Below are positions 21,091 through 30,310 of a stretch of 60,000 nt of DNA, piece after piece (position 1 is the stretch's first letter; every line of letters starts with the position of its first letter). Location of the stretch: assembly GCA_037447655.1 (NCBI GenBank), contig JBBHKE010003295.1, positions 126,001-186,000 of the forward strand, read 5' to 3'. This DNA is from Zygnema cylindricum. Taxonomy: Eukaryota > Streptophyta > Zygnematophyceae > Zygnematales > Zygnemataceae. Position numbers and translations under genes: made by a program. Below the pieces are notes generated by a model, which saw only the letters and a list, made by a program, of their open reading frames with translations, did no database searches and had not been told where the DNA came from.

Positions 21091-21499
21091 GTGAATTGGC
21101 AGATCGGCCGAAGACGCTTGACGTTATGTTTGTGTCATCTTTTGTATCGGCTCGTTTCGTGCGGTATGGAGGTTGTTTCGTGTTGGTCAAATATTATTTA
21201 GTGCGCTGTACTTGGTCATGAGTCGTCGGTCCATCGTACATGTTTTCTTCGATTTGGTTCGCGCCTGTATTTTTTTGTTTGAATGCGCGATTTCGGTTGT
21301 TGCGCGTTGTTGTTGCAGTTTGTCTTGTGGTGTTAGGTGGTATCATATTTAAGGTCAAACACACGTTTCTGGTTTTTTTGTCCAAATGTTTCTGGTTTTG
21401 GACAATTCTGTCGGTTATGGACAGTTGTTCTAGTTTCAAGAGGAGGTGTTTGGCTGACACACCTTTCATGTGTTGTGTACATTAGCTCCCTCCCTCCCT

Positions 21500-22226
21500 C
21501 TCTCCCTCCCTCCCTCTCCCTCACGTGCTACATGATGAGATGCACCTGTGTCAATTATCTATTCATTCTTCAATTTTTCTCATCAACCAAAAGTTCCTAC
21601 AAAAATTCAAATTCGTCCCCAAAATCACTACCATAATCGCAGTAATTTCTTTGTGCATTAATGCGAACCATGATTGTCGCCACGTCCGCAACTGATTGCA
21701 GACTTGTCGATACTTCGATCGCCACCACGACCGTCTTCGTCACTTTTTCCACATGCTCTTCCTCTATCGTCCTTATTTGAGTCATTGACGACTAGTCTGT
21801 ATGCATTTGGGGAAGGGGGTGGGAGAGCGTGAGACATTTAAAAAAAGTTACAGAAAGCAGAAAAAAGAATGGAAAGGGGAGACTTGAATTGTGTTCACAT
21901 GGTCGACGTTTGAATACGCGCATACAATTTTACACCATTTACTTTTGTAGATCAACTTTAATTGCACACTTTATCAAGTGTGGACGCCATTATTTTGACA
22001 TTAGTTTTTACTTTAGTACGAAATTATAACCATTTTTAGTAGGCATTGACACAATTAGTACACCGTTTTTTTATTTTTTTCTGAAATCGGTGTCTTGGCA
22101 TTATTTATAACTTAACTATATTAGCATAAAGGAAAAGATATAATTTTTTTCATTATATTATAGTTTGAGGGTCAAAATTTAAGGGGGGCGGAATTAGTGT
22201 TATTAACACTAATGGCGATATACGGT
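21500..22226. mobile_element. Inverted-end element shared by segments A and B (copy B)
   Basis: This is the counterpart of 16853-17630. The right end, TTAACACTAATGGCGATATACGGTGTA, is closer to the family consensus than in copy A. The left boundary is unclear because it runs into a CTCCCT tract at 21486-21525. No coding capacity. The stretch 21100-21480 before it includes the repeat shared with 3880-4060 and no gene. Confidence 0.5.
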
Positions 22227-22556
22227 GTACTCACTGGAATCTACAAATGTTTTATGACCCGTAGCGCTAGGTCCCATTGGCTCATAAAGCGCCCATTTCG
22301 GAGGGACGCGCTACAGCCTGCGGGAGTCAACTTGTGACATGTCAATCTTCGTGATATCACCTTCGTACGTCACTTCGAAAGACTGCCAAAAAATCCAGAC
22401 TGCCGGCTTGAAATTTTCTGAAAAATTATGTGAAAATGCCAGCAAATAGACGAAAAACGACCAATTTAAAACAAAAAATTTCCGAAAAGGATAACAAAAT
22501 ACAGCGCGACGATTTTCAACGGTTCTTCAATACAACTCCTACCTTTAAACTATTGC

Positions 22557-23770
22557 GTGGTTCACACTTGAAAAATGGGAAAACGGATGTCATAAATTTT
22601 GGGATCCGTACGCCAAATTTCAAAAAATGACAAAAAACGCGGCGGTGACGGTTGGGGCGGTTGGTTTGACCTTTTTGGAGCGTAGCGGCAGACAAAAAAC
22701 GCAGTTTTATGCGTCAAAACTAGACAGCTGCATATTATAGAAAATCCTTAATTTTAAAACACATCGGCCCTGTATTTTAAAGATAAGGTTGAAGATGACG
22801 TTTTTTGTCGTCGAAGTGGGTCGAAGAACACAAGACGACAAGATGTAGTACATTTTAAATCCGATGATGACGCAAAATGTACTTCTCTTTTTTTCTATTT
22901 TATTGTACGGTTGAAACTTACGCAGTACGGCTCTAAGTTTTACAGGAAAACGACAGAAAAAAACCCTTACTTAAGCACATAGAGACGCACCCTAAGTTCC
23001 TTCGCGATTGTTTTCGGTCTGTAAAATCGCTTGCGTGGCAGTATATTTTTGGTTTGGAAGGTTTTGTACATATCATGTCCGCAAAGCGTTTACTTTTCGT
23101 ACGGACAAGTGGCTGGTATCACGACACGCTTCACCGCCAATCGCTATTAGAGTTGTGTACGCTAATTCTGTCCCGTTTTTTTTTTTGTTTTATTCTCCAT
23201 TAGTGTAGTTCATTCTATTTTTTTCTTTATTCTATTTAGGGTTATTTTCAGTACGGTGTCTCTTAAATAGAGTGGTGTACGGTCAATGTCAGACCGTACA
23301 TAAATGCATCTTTTTAATTTAAAAAGTACAATATATTAGTTTTAGAAACCACAGACGCATGAGAATGTGCGTTCTAAAAGGGAAAAAAACCAGGTCGTAG
23401 AAAATCCCGTTCGCACATATTCGTTCGATAGCCACTTTTCGACCCTGTGAATGTACGATTTATGTACTGTTTGTCAGATATTGTACGGATACCTATATTA
23501 GTGTAAGCATGCTTGTGACCGACAACTTTTTTTTCAAAGACCCAAATTACCATAATCGAACAATTAGAATGTATGATTTTTTCCAAAAATTTCAAATTCT
23601 TAAATAGCGTACACCAATGTAATTATTGTTATACGCTAATCAAACTTCTATGCTAATAGCGATTGGCGGTGTAGTTGAATAAGGCTAGCGTCACGTGCCA
23701 GTTCACGGCGGACAAAAAAAATTACCATTTTCATACCATACCGTTTTCCCATTTTTCAAGTGTGAGCCAC
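22557..23770. mobile_element. DNA element with TIR GTGGTTCACACTTG, interrupted
   Basis: The left end GTGGTTCACACTTGAAAAAT continues into GGGAAAACGG. Its inverse closes the element at 23770 (CAAGTGTGAGCCAC). The inverted repeat is about 33 bp with few mismatches. Segment A has no such insertion at the equivalent place (about 18115-18135), so the element arrived in B after the duplication. The target duplication is not clear, so I leave the superfamily open. A 542-bp element of the CACCG family is nested at 23132-23673. No transposase frame is present. Confidence 0.65.
23132..23673. mobile_element. TA-flanked CACCG element (about 540-bp subfamily), nested
   Basis: Left end CACCGCCAATCGCTATTAG and right end CTAATAGCGATTGGCGGTG. 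TA is kept on the right and mutated to TT on the left. Interior blocks (GTACGGTCAATGTCAGACCG, ACATAAATGCA) match the copies at 4928 and 6739. Non-coding. Confidence 0.8.
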
Positions 23771-23848
23771 ACATATGTTCTAGATTCCCGTTGTTTTGGA
23801 TAGTTCTGAAATTACAGCCGTACAAACGCAGCCAGGTCGCAGGCTGAG

Positions 23849-24064
23849 TACACCGCAAATCGTCAATAGCGTGTTGAACGCTAATTCGGTCCCCCAAATA
23901 TTTTTACAAATCTCAAATATAATTATCCATACTATTTAAAAAAATCCTAATTTTTCTTTAAAGTAATGATTTCTTTTAAAATTTTCAAATTCCCAATTAG
24001 CGTTAATAATGGTAATTATTATTATACGCTAAAAAAACTTCTCCGCTAATAGCGATTCGGTGTA
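23849..24064. mobile_element. TA-flanked CACCG element (216-bp subfamily) with empty site in segment A
   Basis: The left end TACACCGCAAATCGTCAATA and right end TAATAGCGATTCGGTGTA are bounded by TA. Segment A at about 18200-18215 reads GGTTGAGCAATTTGGTTTG where B reads GGCTGAG, then the element, then GTTTGG. One TA-like dinucleotide (CA in A) is therefore the target. Interior as in 44486-44705. Confidence 0.8.
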
Positions 24065-24423
24065 GTTTGGTACTTTGGTTTGAATCGAGAGGACTTCCCA
24101 GTTCGGTTTTTGGCCACAAACGTCGTTGCTTTTATCCTTTGACATCCAAACCGGAAAAACCAATCTAGATTAAACGTGTACCAGCTATGTCTACGACTGC
24201 AACAGATGGCATGGCTACTGTACTTTCCCTTTCCTGTCTAAAGCTTTAAATTCTCTTCCACTCTGTCCTTTTCACCCCCCGCATCTCCCTCTCCCTCCCC
24301 TTCCCCCTCCCCCTCCCTTCCTCTCTCACTTCTCCATCTCTCCGTCTCGTACAGTTTTATCTCGATTCTGTGTACTCTTAAATCTGAAAAGAAACATAAA
24401 ATTCGGTGTCGGAATTCAGATCC

Positions 24424-24954
24424 ATGGAAGATTTCGCATCGTTAGTTGAATTGAATTGTAAGAAAGGAAACGACATTCAAAAAGGTGTTTTCCAGTTGAT
24501 ACTCAAGAATAAAGTACTCTCTATTAACAAGCTTCCACACCAATCACGGTTTCCTATACCCATATTGAAAGTCTACCGGAAGTTGAAAATAAAATTTTAT
24601 TCGGGCTTGAGTTCGGCCTTTCTAGAGGAAATTGTAGCAAAATGTTATGTTACCGTTCATGTCTTGCCTCTTATAGGTCTCATGGCCTGCTCTCTGCCTT
24701 TCTTATGGGAAAGGCTGGTAGCTCGACAAGATTTCAATGCCAGTAAACCCTTTATAGAAATAAAATGCAGTCACTATTTTCTGGAAAATGCGTGTGATAC
24801 GGAAATGACGATAAAGTACGATATCAAGCTTGACGGCTTTATGAAAATGTCTTTCAATGTAGTGTGTTGTCAGGCTGGGGAAATGAATGGCGGAGATGCG
24901 GCATTGCAAGAGCCGACGAGAACCGGGTGTCATCTGCTAGATATGTTAGTTTAG
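24424..24954 (+). pseudogene. Unrecognised gene family, copy B (internally deleted)
   Basis: First ATG at 24424, stop at 24952-24954. It aligns with copy A but lacks the first residues and a segment of about 25 residues equivalent to the WQNN...FMEQ block. It ends TGCHLLDMLV and a stop, through the same one-base lesion as copy A. Further TGCY-type segments follow downstream past the SINE head, in other frames. The last of these is cut by the copia LTR that begins at 25359. Probably a pseudogene. Confidence 0.5.
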
Positions 24955-25048
24955 CTGAGGAGCCACGCTAAGAGGAAGTGTCTATCATGAAACAAGTGTT
25001 ATCATTTCGCAATCTAGGGTTTGGCATGTCCTACATTGGGGAATATTG

Positions 25049-25122
25049 AGCCGGCCATGGCTCGAACCAGGGATCTCTGACTGTAGCTGTCAATGCGCTA
25101 ACCACTGCATCTCTAGCCCTCA
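25049..25122 (-). repeat. tRNA-derived SINE head (copy B)
   Basis: This is the counterpart of 19291-19361. It keeps GCAGTGGTTAGCGC as the A-box region and GGTTCGAGCC as box B. The candidate anticodon stem (TTGAC with GTCAG) is fully paired here, better than in copy A, but base 33 is G. Treated as a SINE relic and not a tRNA gene. Confidence 0.6.
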
Positions 25123-25358
25123 TGCCGGGTTTGGCGGGTCTTTACTTTTTTATTTTTGATTGTATTTCGGGTACCACATTACAATCCAGTATTGAACGAC
25201 GCCTCTTGCTCAATGCAACAACAGAGTGAAGGAAAGTCCATGGAAAGGTCAACTGGGTGTTACCAGCTGAACATGTGCGAATAGGGACGGAGCCATGCGA
25301 AGAGGAAAAGCCTCTGATGAGAAGGAAAGTCAATGGAGACGTCAATGGTTGTTATTTA

Positions 25359-25720
25359 TGTTGGAATTCGATATTCCACTTACTATTTAACCACTATGTT
25401 TTAGTTAGGTGTTTTATGTTTAAAGTCTTAGAACACCAAGTCTTAAGTATACCACTATAATTAGTGTCCATGTACGTATTGTACCTTACTTGTAAATGAT
25501 GTTTTAGCGTAGAACGATTCCCACTAACTTTTGGAATCTTTCTAACTAGTTGTACCTCCACTCTTAGATATACCTAAAATAGCTCCACTTATTAGATGTA
25601 CCTTAATTAGTCGTACCTCCACTCATGTGTAATGCGTCTTACACGTTTGAGTTCAACTATAAAACTTAAACGTCTCATTGTCGTTTTTATTCAATCATTT
25701 TTGAACTTAATTTTACGACA
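25359..25720 (+). repeat. Probable 5' LTR of a Ty1/copia element
   Basis: The block begins TGTTGGAATTCGATATTCC, a start typical of plant copia LTRs, and contains TATAAAA near 25659. A possible end is TTTTACGACA at 25720. No matching 3' LTR and no convincing primer-binding site were found, so the right border is a guess. It interrupts a TGCYL-type tail repeat of gene copy B. Confidence 0.4.
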
Positions 25721-25802
25721 GTCTCATTTGTTCTTACTGTTTTTTCTTTTTGTCCCCTTTTATGCACGTTGTACTATTTTTCTGTACCTTTACTTTAAAT
25801 CT

Positions 25803-26665
25803 ATGACCACTAATTTATTAGGTTATGGGCCCACAACCTTGGCCGTGTCAAACTCAGTACATAAATTTAAAGGACATGACTTTTACAATTGGAAGTTTCT
25901 AATTCAGCATTTATTCAGTTTTGAAATATTGTGGGGCCACGTCATAGGAGATGTCATCATTCCGATTTTGCTAGATGAGGATGACGATAACTTTGCGACA
26001 GCCGAGATTGCAATCATTGCGTGGAAAGAATAGGACTCCGTCGCCTTGTCACGTCGATTTTGTCGCTTGATGGAACAATTGCGAATCTTGTACGAAGCGC
26101 CACAACTGCAAATGAAGCGTGGCGACTTCTGTGCGCCGCGTATGAAATTGACACGTGGCCGCATCGTTTGGCTCTACGACGAGAATTTTTTCTCCTTCAA
26201 AAGGAGAAGTCCGAAGATATGTTGCCTTTTATAAAAAAAGTACAATCATACGCTGGTCGTTTAAAATGCATTAATTATCTTGTGACCCATGAAGATCTCA
26301 TTAGCGTAATTTTGGCAGGATTGCCGCCAAGTTTTGAGTCCTTTGTTGGTACGGTTGATAAAAATCCTGCGAATGTCACATTATCTGATTTAACAAATCA
26401 ACTCATTTATGAAAAAAATAGACAAAAATTAAAGAAACATGTGACATCATCTGAAGCCACAACGCTAACTACTTTTGTCTCAAAAAAACCTTTTACAGGT
26501 ACTGCAAGATCTTCTACCTTTTGCAGATACTGCAAAGAGAAAGATCATGTCATCGACGCATGTCCAATCCTCGCTCGCAAACGTGAACGGTGGCAGTCAA
26601 AACAAATACAACGCTCCAAATCCCAGAGCGCCGCCCATTTCGCCAGCCGCGTACAACCCTATTGA
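25803..26665 (+). pseudogene. Ty1/copia gag remnant with CCHC knuckle
   Basis: From the ATG at 25803 the frame reads KFKGHDFYNWKF, the conserved start of copia gag (UBN2-type). After a TAG and a frame change near 26030-26045 it continues with TANEAWRLLCAAYE, LPPSFESFVGT and the zinc knuckle CRYCKEKDHVIDACP (CX2CX4HX4C). It shifts frame again near 26590 into a proline/tyrosine-rich tail (YGPYGPPPPWYN). It is then cut at 26771 by a gypsy LTR end. No protease, integrase or RT of this element remains. Confidence 0.75.
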
Positions 26666-26680
26666 ACACGCGGCTGCAGC

Positions 26681-27014
26681 ATTCATTACTCCTTCGTACG
26701 GTCCTTACGGGCCTCCTCCCCCTTGGTACAACATGTCGCCTCAATTCCAATTTGCGCCAACTGTACCTCCTTGTAAAAGAAGCAACAATAAACCACAACA
26801 TGTCACAATGCACAGCGGAAAATACTCAAGGATCTTCCTGTAGCAACATTCATTACTCATTCGTACGGTCCTTACGGGCCTCCTCCCCCTTGGTACAACA
26901 TGTCGCCTCAATTCCAATTTGCGCCAACTGTACCTCCTTGTAAAAGAAGCAACAATAAACCACAACACGTCACAATGCACAGCGCAAAATACTCAAGGAT
27001 CTTCCTGTAGCAAC
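26681..27014 (+). repeat. 167-bp tandem duplication across the copia/gypsy junction
   Basis: Bases 26681-26847 are repeated at 26848-27014 with very few changes. Each copy holds the end of the copia gag tail followed by the first 76 bp of the gypsy LTR, starting TGTAAAAGAAGCAAC at 26772 and 26939. The duplication therefore happened after the gypsy insertion. Confidence 0.8.
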
Positions 27015-27455
27015 AGTAAGAGTACACAACACTAACAGACAAGGTTCCACTTGATTATTTGGAAGAGATTACAAGGTGTGCGCTCGCTGCGAAGGTCTAC
27101 TCGAAGAGTGTCACTCACTAGGTCTACTCGACTATTTTAACCAACTAACTGGTAGTGAACTTAGTACTATACAACTGTACACGTGAACCTTAACGGTCAA
27201 CCAAGATCTATCCAAAACTCCCTTCTAGAACTATCCAGCTCAATCTACATTCTGCGGCATTGCGGCGTTGCTATGCTGCGCTGCTACGCTGTTGCGCTAC
27301 TAAGGTGCTACGCCGCTAGGTTGCTATGCTGCTATGCTGCGCTGGTCTGGAATCGCAGCTGCGTTGCTCTGGAATCGCAATTGCGCTGCTCTGATATCGC
27401 AACTATAGCAGCCTAGCCCTAGCCACTAAGTACCCAATTTTGTAACCCTGTTACA
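26939..27455 (-). repeat. Gypsy 3' LTR (left copy on plus strand)
   Basis: 517 bp, from TGTAAAAG to GTTACA, matching 33764-34232. TG and CA ends are present on both. It contains GCTATGCTG-type internal repeats and GGAATCGCA repeats that explain the length difference from the other LTR. Divergence between the LTRs is easy to see by eye, so the insertion is not recent. Confidence 0.85.
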
Positions 27456-27470
27456 GTGCCTCCCACTAAG
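27456..27470 (-). other. Candidate polypurine tract
   Basis: Immediately inside the 3' LTR the minus strand reads TTAGTGGGAGGCAC and then the LTR start TGTAAC. It is purine-rich and correctly placed for plus-strand priming, though short. Confidence 0.5.
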
Positions 27471-27753
27471 GATTCAGCGTCCCGCTAAACTTTGATTTAC
27501 TCAAGGAAACTGCAACTGCCGAAGTATGTCATATGTTTCCTCGCGATACTCTTCGAACTCCTGGCAAAGGGCGTCGAGTTGATTTTGGAGCTGTTCACAT
27601 CGGGTCTCCAGTAACGCGATGTGATGATCTGCAGTGCCAACCGCCTCCGAGTGATTCGCTCCCAAACGTGATCTTCCCCTTTCTCGGGTACAACCTCGGG
27701 TACTTCGGGTCGCGGTAGAACGTCCGCCCGTGCAGGCTCCTCGATGCTAGAAT

Positions 27754-28767
27754 CTAGGGTTTTTCGGTTTCAGCCACTGGGGGAACTTCCTCCGGTTCCT
27801 CGTCCGCCGGTTCCCACCGAGGTACCTTCCGTAATTTAAAGGATACGTGTTTCCTTGCAGCTTGGGCCCGCTGCAGAGCAATCTTTCGAGCCAGCTTGAG
27901 TACCCGCACCTCAAGGGTGACCTCCGCTCTAGAGATGATGTCGTGGAGGCGGACATCCCACGGGTGAAAATGACGGAGTAACCCGGGAACATCAATCCTG
28001 TACCTGTAGTTGTCCTCTACCACTTCCACGAACGGTAAGGCGTGAGGGATTAGCTGCATATAACCCTTATGATTATTTCCTAAGTCTTTTGTCCGCATGA
28101 AATTCCATGCTGGGTGTGATGGGACGTCGGCAGGAATACGGATATGATCTCCAAGCTTCCCTGTGCGCCACTCCGAGGGGTTCCAATAAAGCCTTTTGGC
28201 GAAGCTGAAGGCGAGGTCCGGATGCTGGGTGTCGACCGGTAGTGGAAAGAGGTAGTCGGGAATTTCCTCTCCTTGTTCACTTTCCTCCTCCGGATCTCTC
28301 CGGTTCCCTCGCAGGAGGAACACATCGTCACCACTAGGGTATTGTGCCTCTGTTTTCTTTTCCGCGCTTTCAGGCGATTGCTCGTCCGCGGTACTCTTCT
28401 TATTTAGGTCCCGCATCACCTCTAGATCTGAGGCGCGCTCCTCGATTGGCGAAGGCGTTGGTTCTCGTTCTGGTTCCTCCGCCTCCGATAGCTCATGATC
28501 TTCCTTATATTCCTGATCCCCTTCTCGGGTTGGGGTGTATTTGGGGTCCTGTGAGTTTTCGGACCCCTCCCTTCCACTGGTCTCTGCAAGTCTTGCCTCG
28601 CTACTGGCAGTTTCCTCAGGTTCCGGCTCCACTTCCACTTCTCTTCGCCTGCTTGCTTCCACTATAGCCTCCGCCGCCCTTAACAATCTCTCGGGACGGT
28701 TTGCATCTCCTTGTCCCACTCGAACAAGTCTCCTCTTTTTCGGTGGTGGAGAGGACGACGACGCCAT
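27754..28767 (-). CDS. Extra sense ORF of the chromovirus, unknown function
   Basis: An intact frame between the chromodomain and the 3' LTR, same strand as pol. The frame is open from 29157, directly after the TAA that ends the chromodomain frame. The more likely start is the ATG at 28767, giving about 337 residues that begin MASSSSPPPKKRR, a nuclear-localisation-like basic patch. Residues about 45-190 are acidic and low complexity (E/P/S-rich). The last 150 residues look globular, with PDYLFPLPVDTQHPDLAFSF, RLYWNPSEWRTGKLGDHIRI and a helical basic segment. There is no signal peptide, membrane segment or zinc knuckle, so it is not envelope-like. I do not recognise a family. It is notable that it stays open while pol has decayed. 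Confidence 0.6.
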   Translation of the reverse strand: MASSSSPPPKKRRLVRVGQGDANRPERLLRAAEAIVEASRRREVEVEPEPEETASSEARLAETSGREGSENSQDPKYTPTREGDQEYKEDHELSEAEEPEREPTPSPIEERASDLEVMRDLNKKSTADEQSPESAEKKTEAQYPSGDDVFLLRGNRRDPEEESEQGEEIPDYLFPLPVDTQHPDLAFSFAKRLYWNPSEWRTGKLGDHIRIPADVPSHPAWNFMRTKDLGNNHKGYMQLIPHALPFVEVVEDNYRYRIDVPGLLRHFHPWDVRLHDIISRAEVTLEVRVLKLARKIALQRAQAARKHVSFKLRKVPRWEPADEEPEEVPPVAETEKP

Positions 28768-29157
28768 AGACACTGTTGAATAAGTCAATTCCGGTAATTC
28801 CAGAAGCGAAGGTAAACTCAGTGTGCGGAAAGAAGTAATTTCCGAGCTGCCGAGACTGGGTTGGTCGCGAGGACGGATGGCGGCTTTATTCACGGGGGTT
28901 GAGGGTTTCACTCTTGGACTTTGCGAAGCGTCGCAGCGTGCGAGGGTATCGCAGCGTCCATCATTTATAAAACTGCACTGCTGCGGCGAAACCGAGGGTT
29001 CGTAGTTACCCACATAGTGAAACACAATTGCGCCGTTGCGCTCTCGTGTCAGCGGAGCGGTGGTGCTGGGATCCTCTGACGGCTTCGTAACTATGTTGCG
29101 CTGCTGTGGCTGCGCTGTTACAGCGCTGCGGTGGGATAACATCGCCGTTGCGTTCAT

Positions 29158-30310
29158 TTACCGCGTCCCCAAAATAATTGCGATGGTTGCGACACTGGGA
29201 TTGGCTCCTTTATTGCGGCCGCTGCGATTTCCCCTCCGGTAAAGCTGAGTGTCCTCACTCCGCCGAAACCGGCGTAGCAACTCCGGAGAATGCATATCCC
29301 CCTCGTCCACCCAAGAGTCGTCCTCAGCACCGTAGCCCTTCCAACGCACCAAATATTGGGTGGAGTTGAAATTCGAGCGTGGCGTGACTGAAGGATCACT
29401 TCTACTTCATACTCGTCCGAGGTTCCCCGAACCGGTGGTAAAGGAGTATGTCGTCGTCGACAAGGAAACACCGAATCACGATCGCGGAATGGCTTAAGAA
29501 GAGAAACATGAAAGACATTGTGGATATGCCAGTCCGTCGGAATATCCAACTTGTAAGCCACGGCACCCACACGGGAAAGAATTGTGAACAGGCGCGTGAA
29601 CTTCGGTGCCAACTTCTTAGTGAGGGCACCCGGCAAAGAGAGGTTTGCCATATCAAGGCGAACTTTGTCCCCCACGTTAAAGACGGTGTCCTTCCTTTGA
29701 GCATCGGCCTGCGACTTTTGACGATCCTTTGCCATTTGGAGCACCTTGGTCGCCTTTTCCAGATTAATTTGCAGCGTTTTGGCAAAGTCCAGAGCTGCCG
29801 GTGTTTGGCAGTCCGCCACCAATAGGTTTTGGGGAAGAGTGGCCTGTCGTCCATTGAGGGAAATTGGCGTAGCATTCGTTGACGAGTGCACTGCACTGTT
29901 GTATGCTACTTCGATAGCCGTTAAATGGTCCACCCAATCCGTTTGGTGCACCGAGACATAAGCCCGCAGCGCTTCCTCCAAAGTTCGATTCACCCGTTCA
30001 GTGTGACCATCAGTTTGAGGGTGGTAGGCTGTGGACATAGCCAGCTGCGTGCCACATAGCGCAAAAAGGTTTTGCCAAAAGTGGCTCACGAATTTACGAT
30101 CGCGGTCACTGACGATCCTTTCGGAAGTCCGTGATGGCGAAATATTTCCCGAAAGAATAAGTCCGCGATATCTCGTGCAGTAGCTGTGGTGGACGTGGGT
30201 AGAAAATGTGCCATTTTCGTAAGGTAATCCACGACAACGAAGATTGAGTCGTAGCCCTTCTTTGTCAGTGGAAGGGCCACGATGAAATCCATCGAAATCG
30301 CCTCCCAAAG
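29158..30310 (-). pseudogene. Integrase core/C-terminus and chromodomain of the gypsy element
   Basis: After a frameshift near 30120 the frame contains SDRDRKFVSHFWQ (second catalytic Asp of DDE) and TAYHPQTDGHTERVNRTLEE (third, Glu). The GPY/F-like C-terminal region follows (DKVRLDMANLSL, KLAPKFTRLFTI, NVFHVSLLKPF). EYEVEVIL then starts the chromodomain. A further frameshift near 29370 moves it into the frame with VRWKGYGAEDDSWV and ELLRRF, ending in TAA at 29158-29160. A chromodomain at the integrase C-terminus defines chromoviruses and is thought to guide insertion into marked chromatin. Confidence 0.85.

Noticed and set aside
27183-27416. Cys/Tyr/Ala-rich frame in the gypsy LTR
   Set aside because: It arises from GCTATGCTG-type repeats inside the LTR and is not shared in frame with the other LTR.
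27754-28767. Retroviral envelope gene
   Set aside because: The ORF is in the usual envelope position but has no signal peptide, no membrane-spanning segment and no cysteine pattern; it looks nuclear and acidic.
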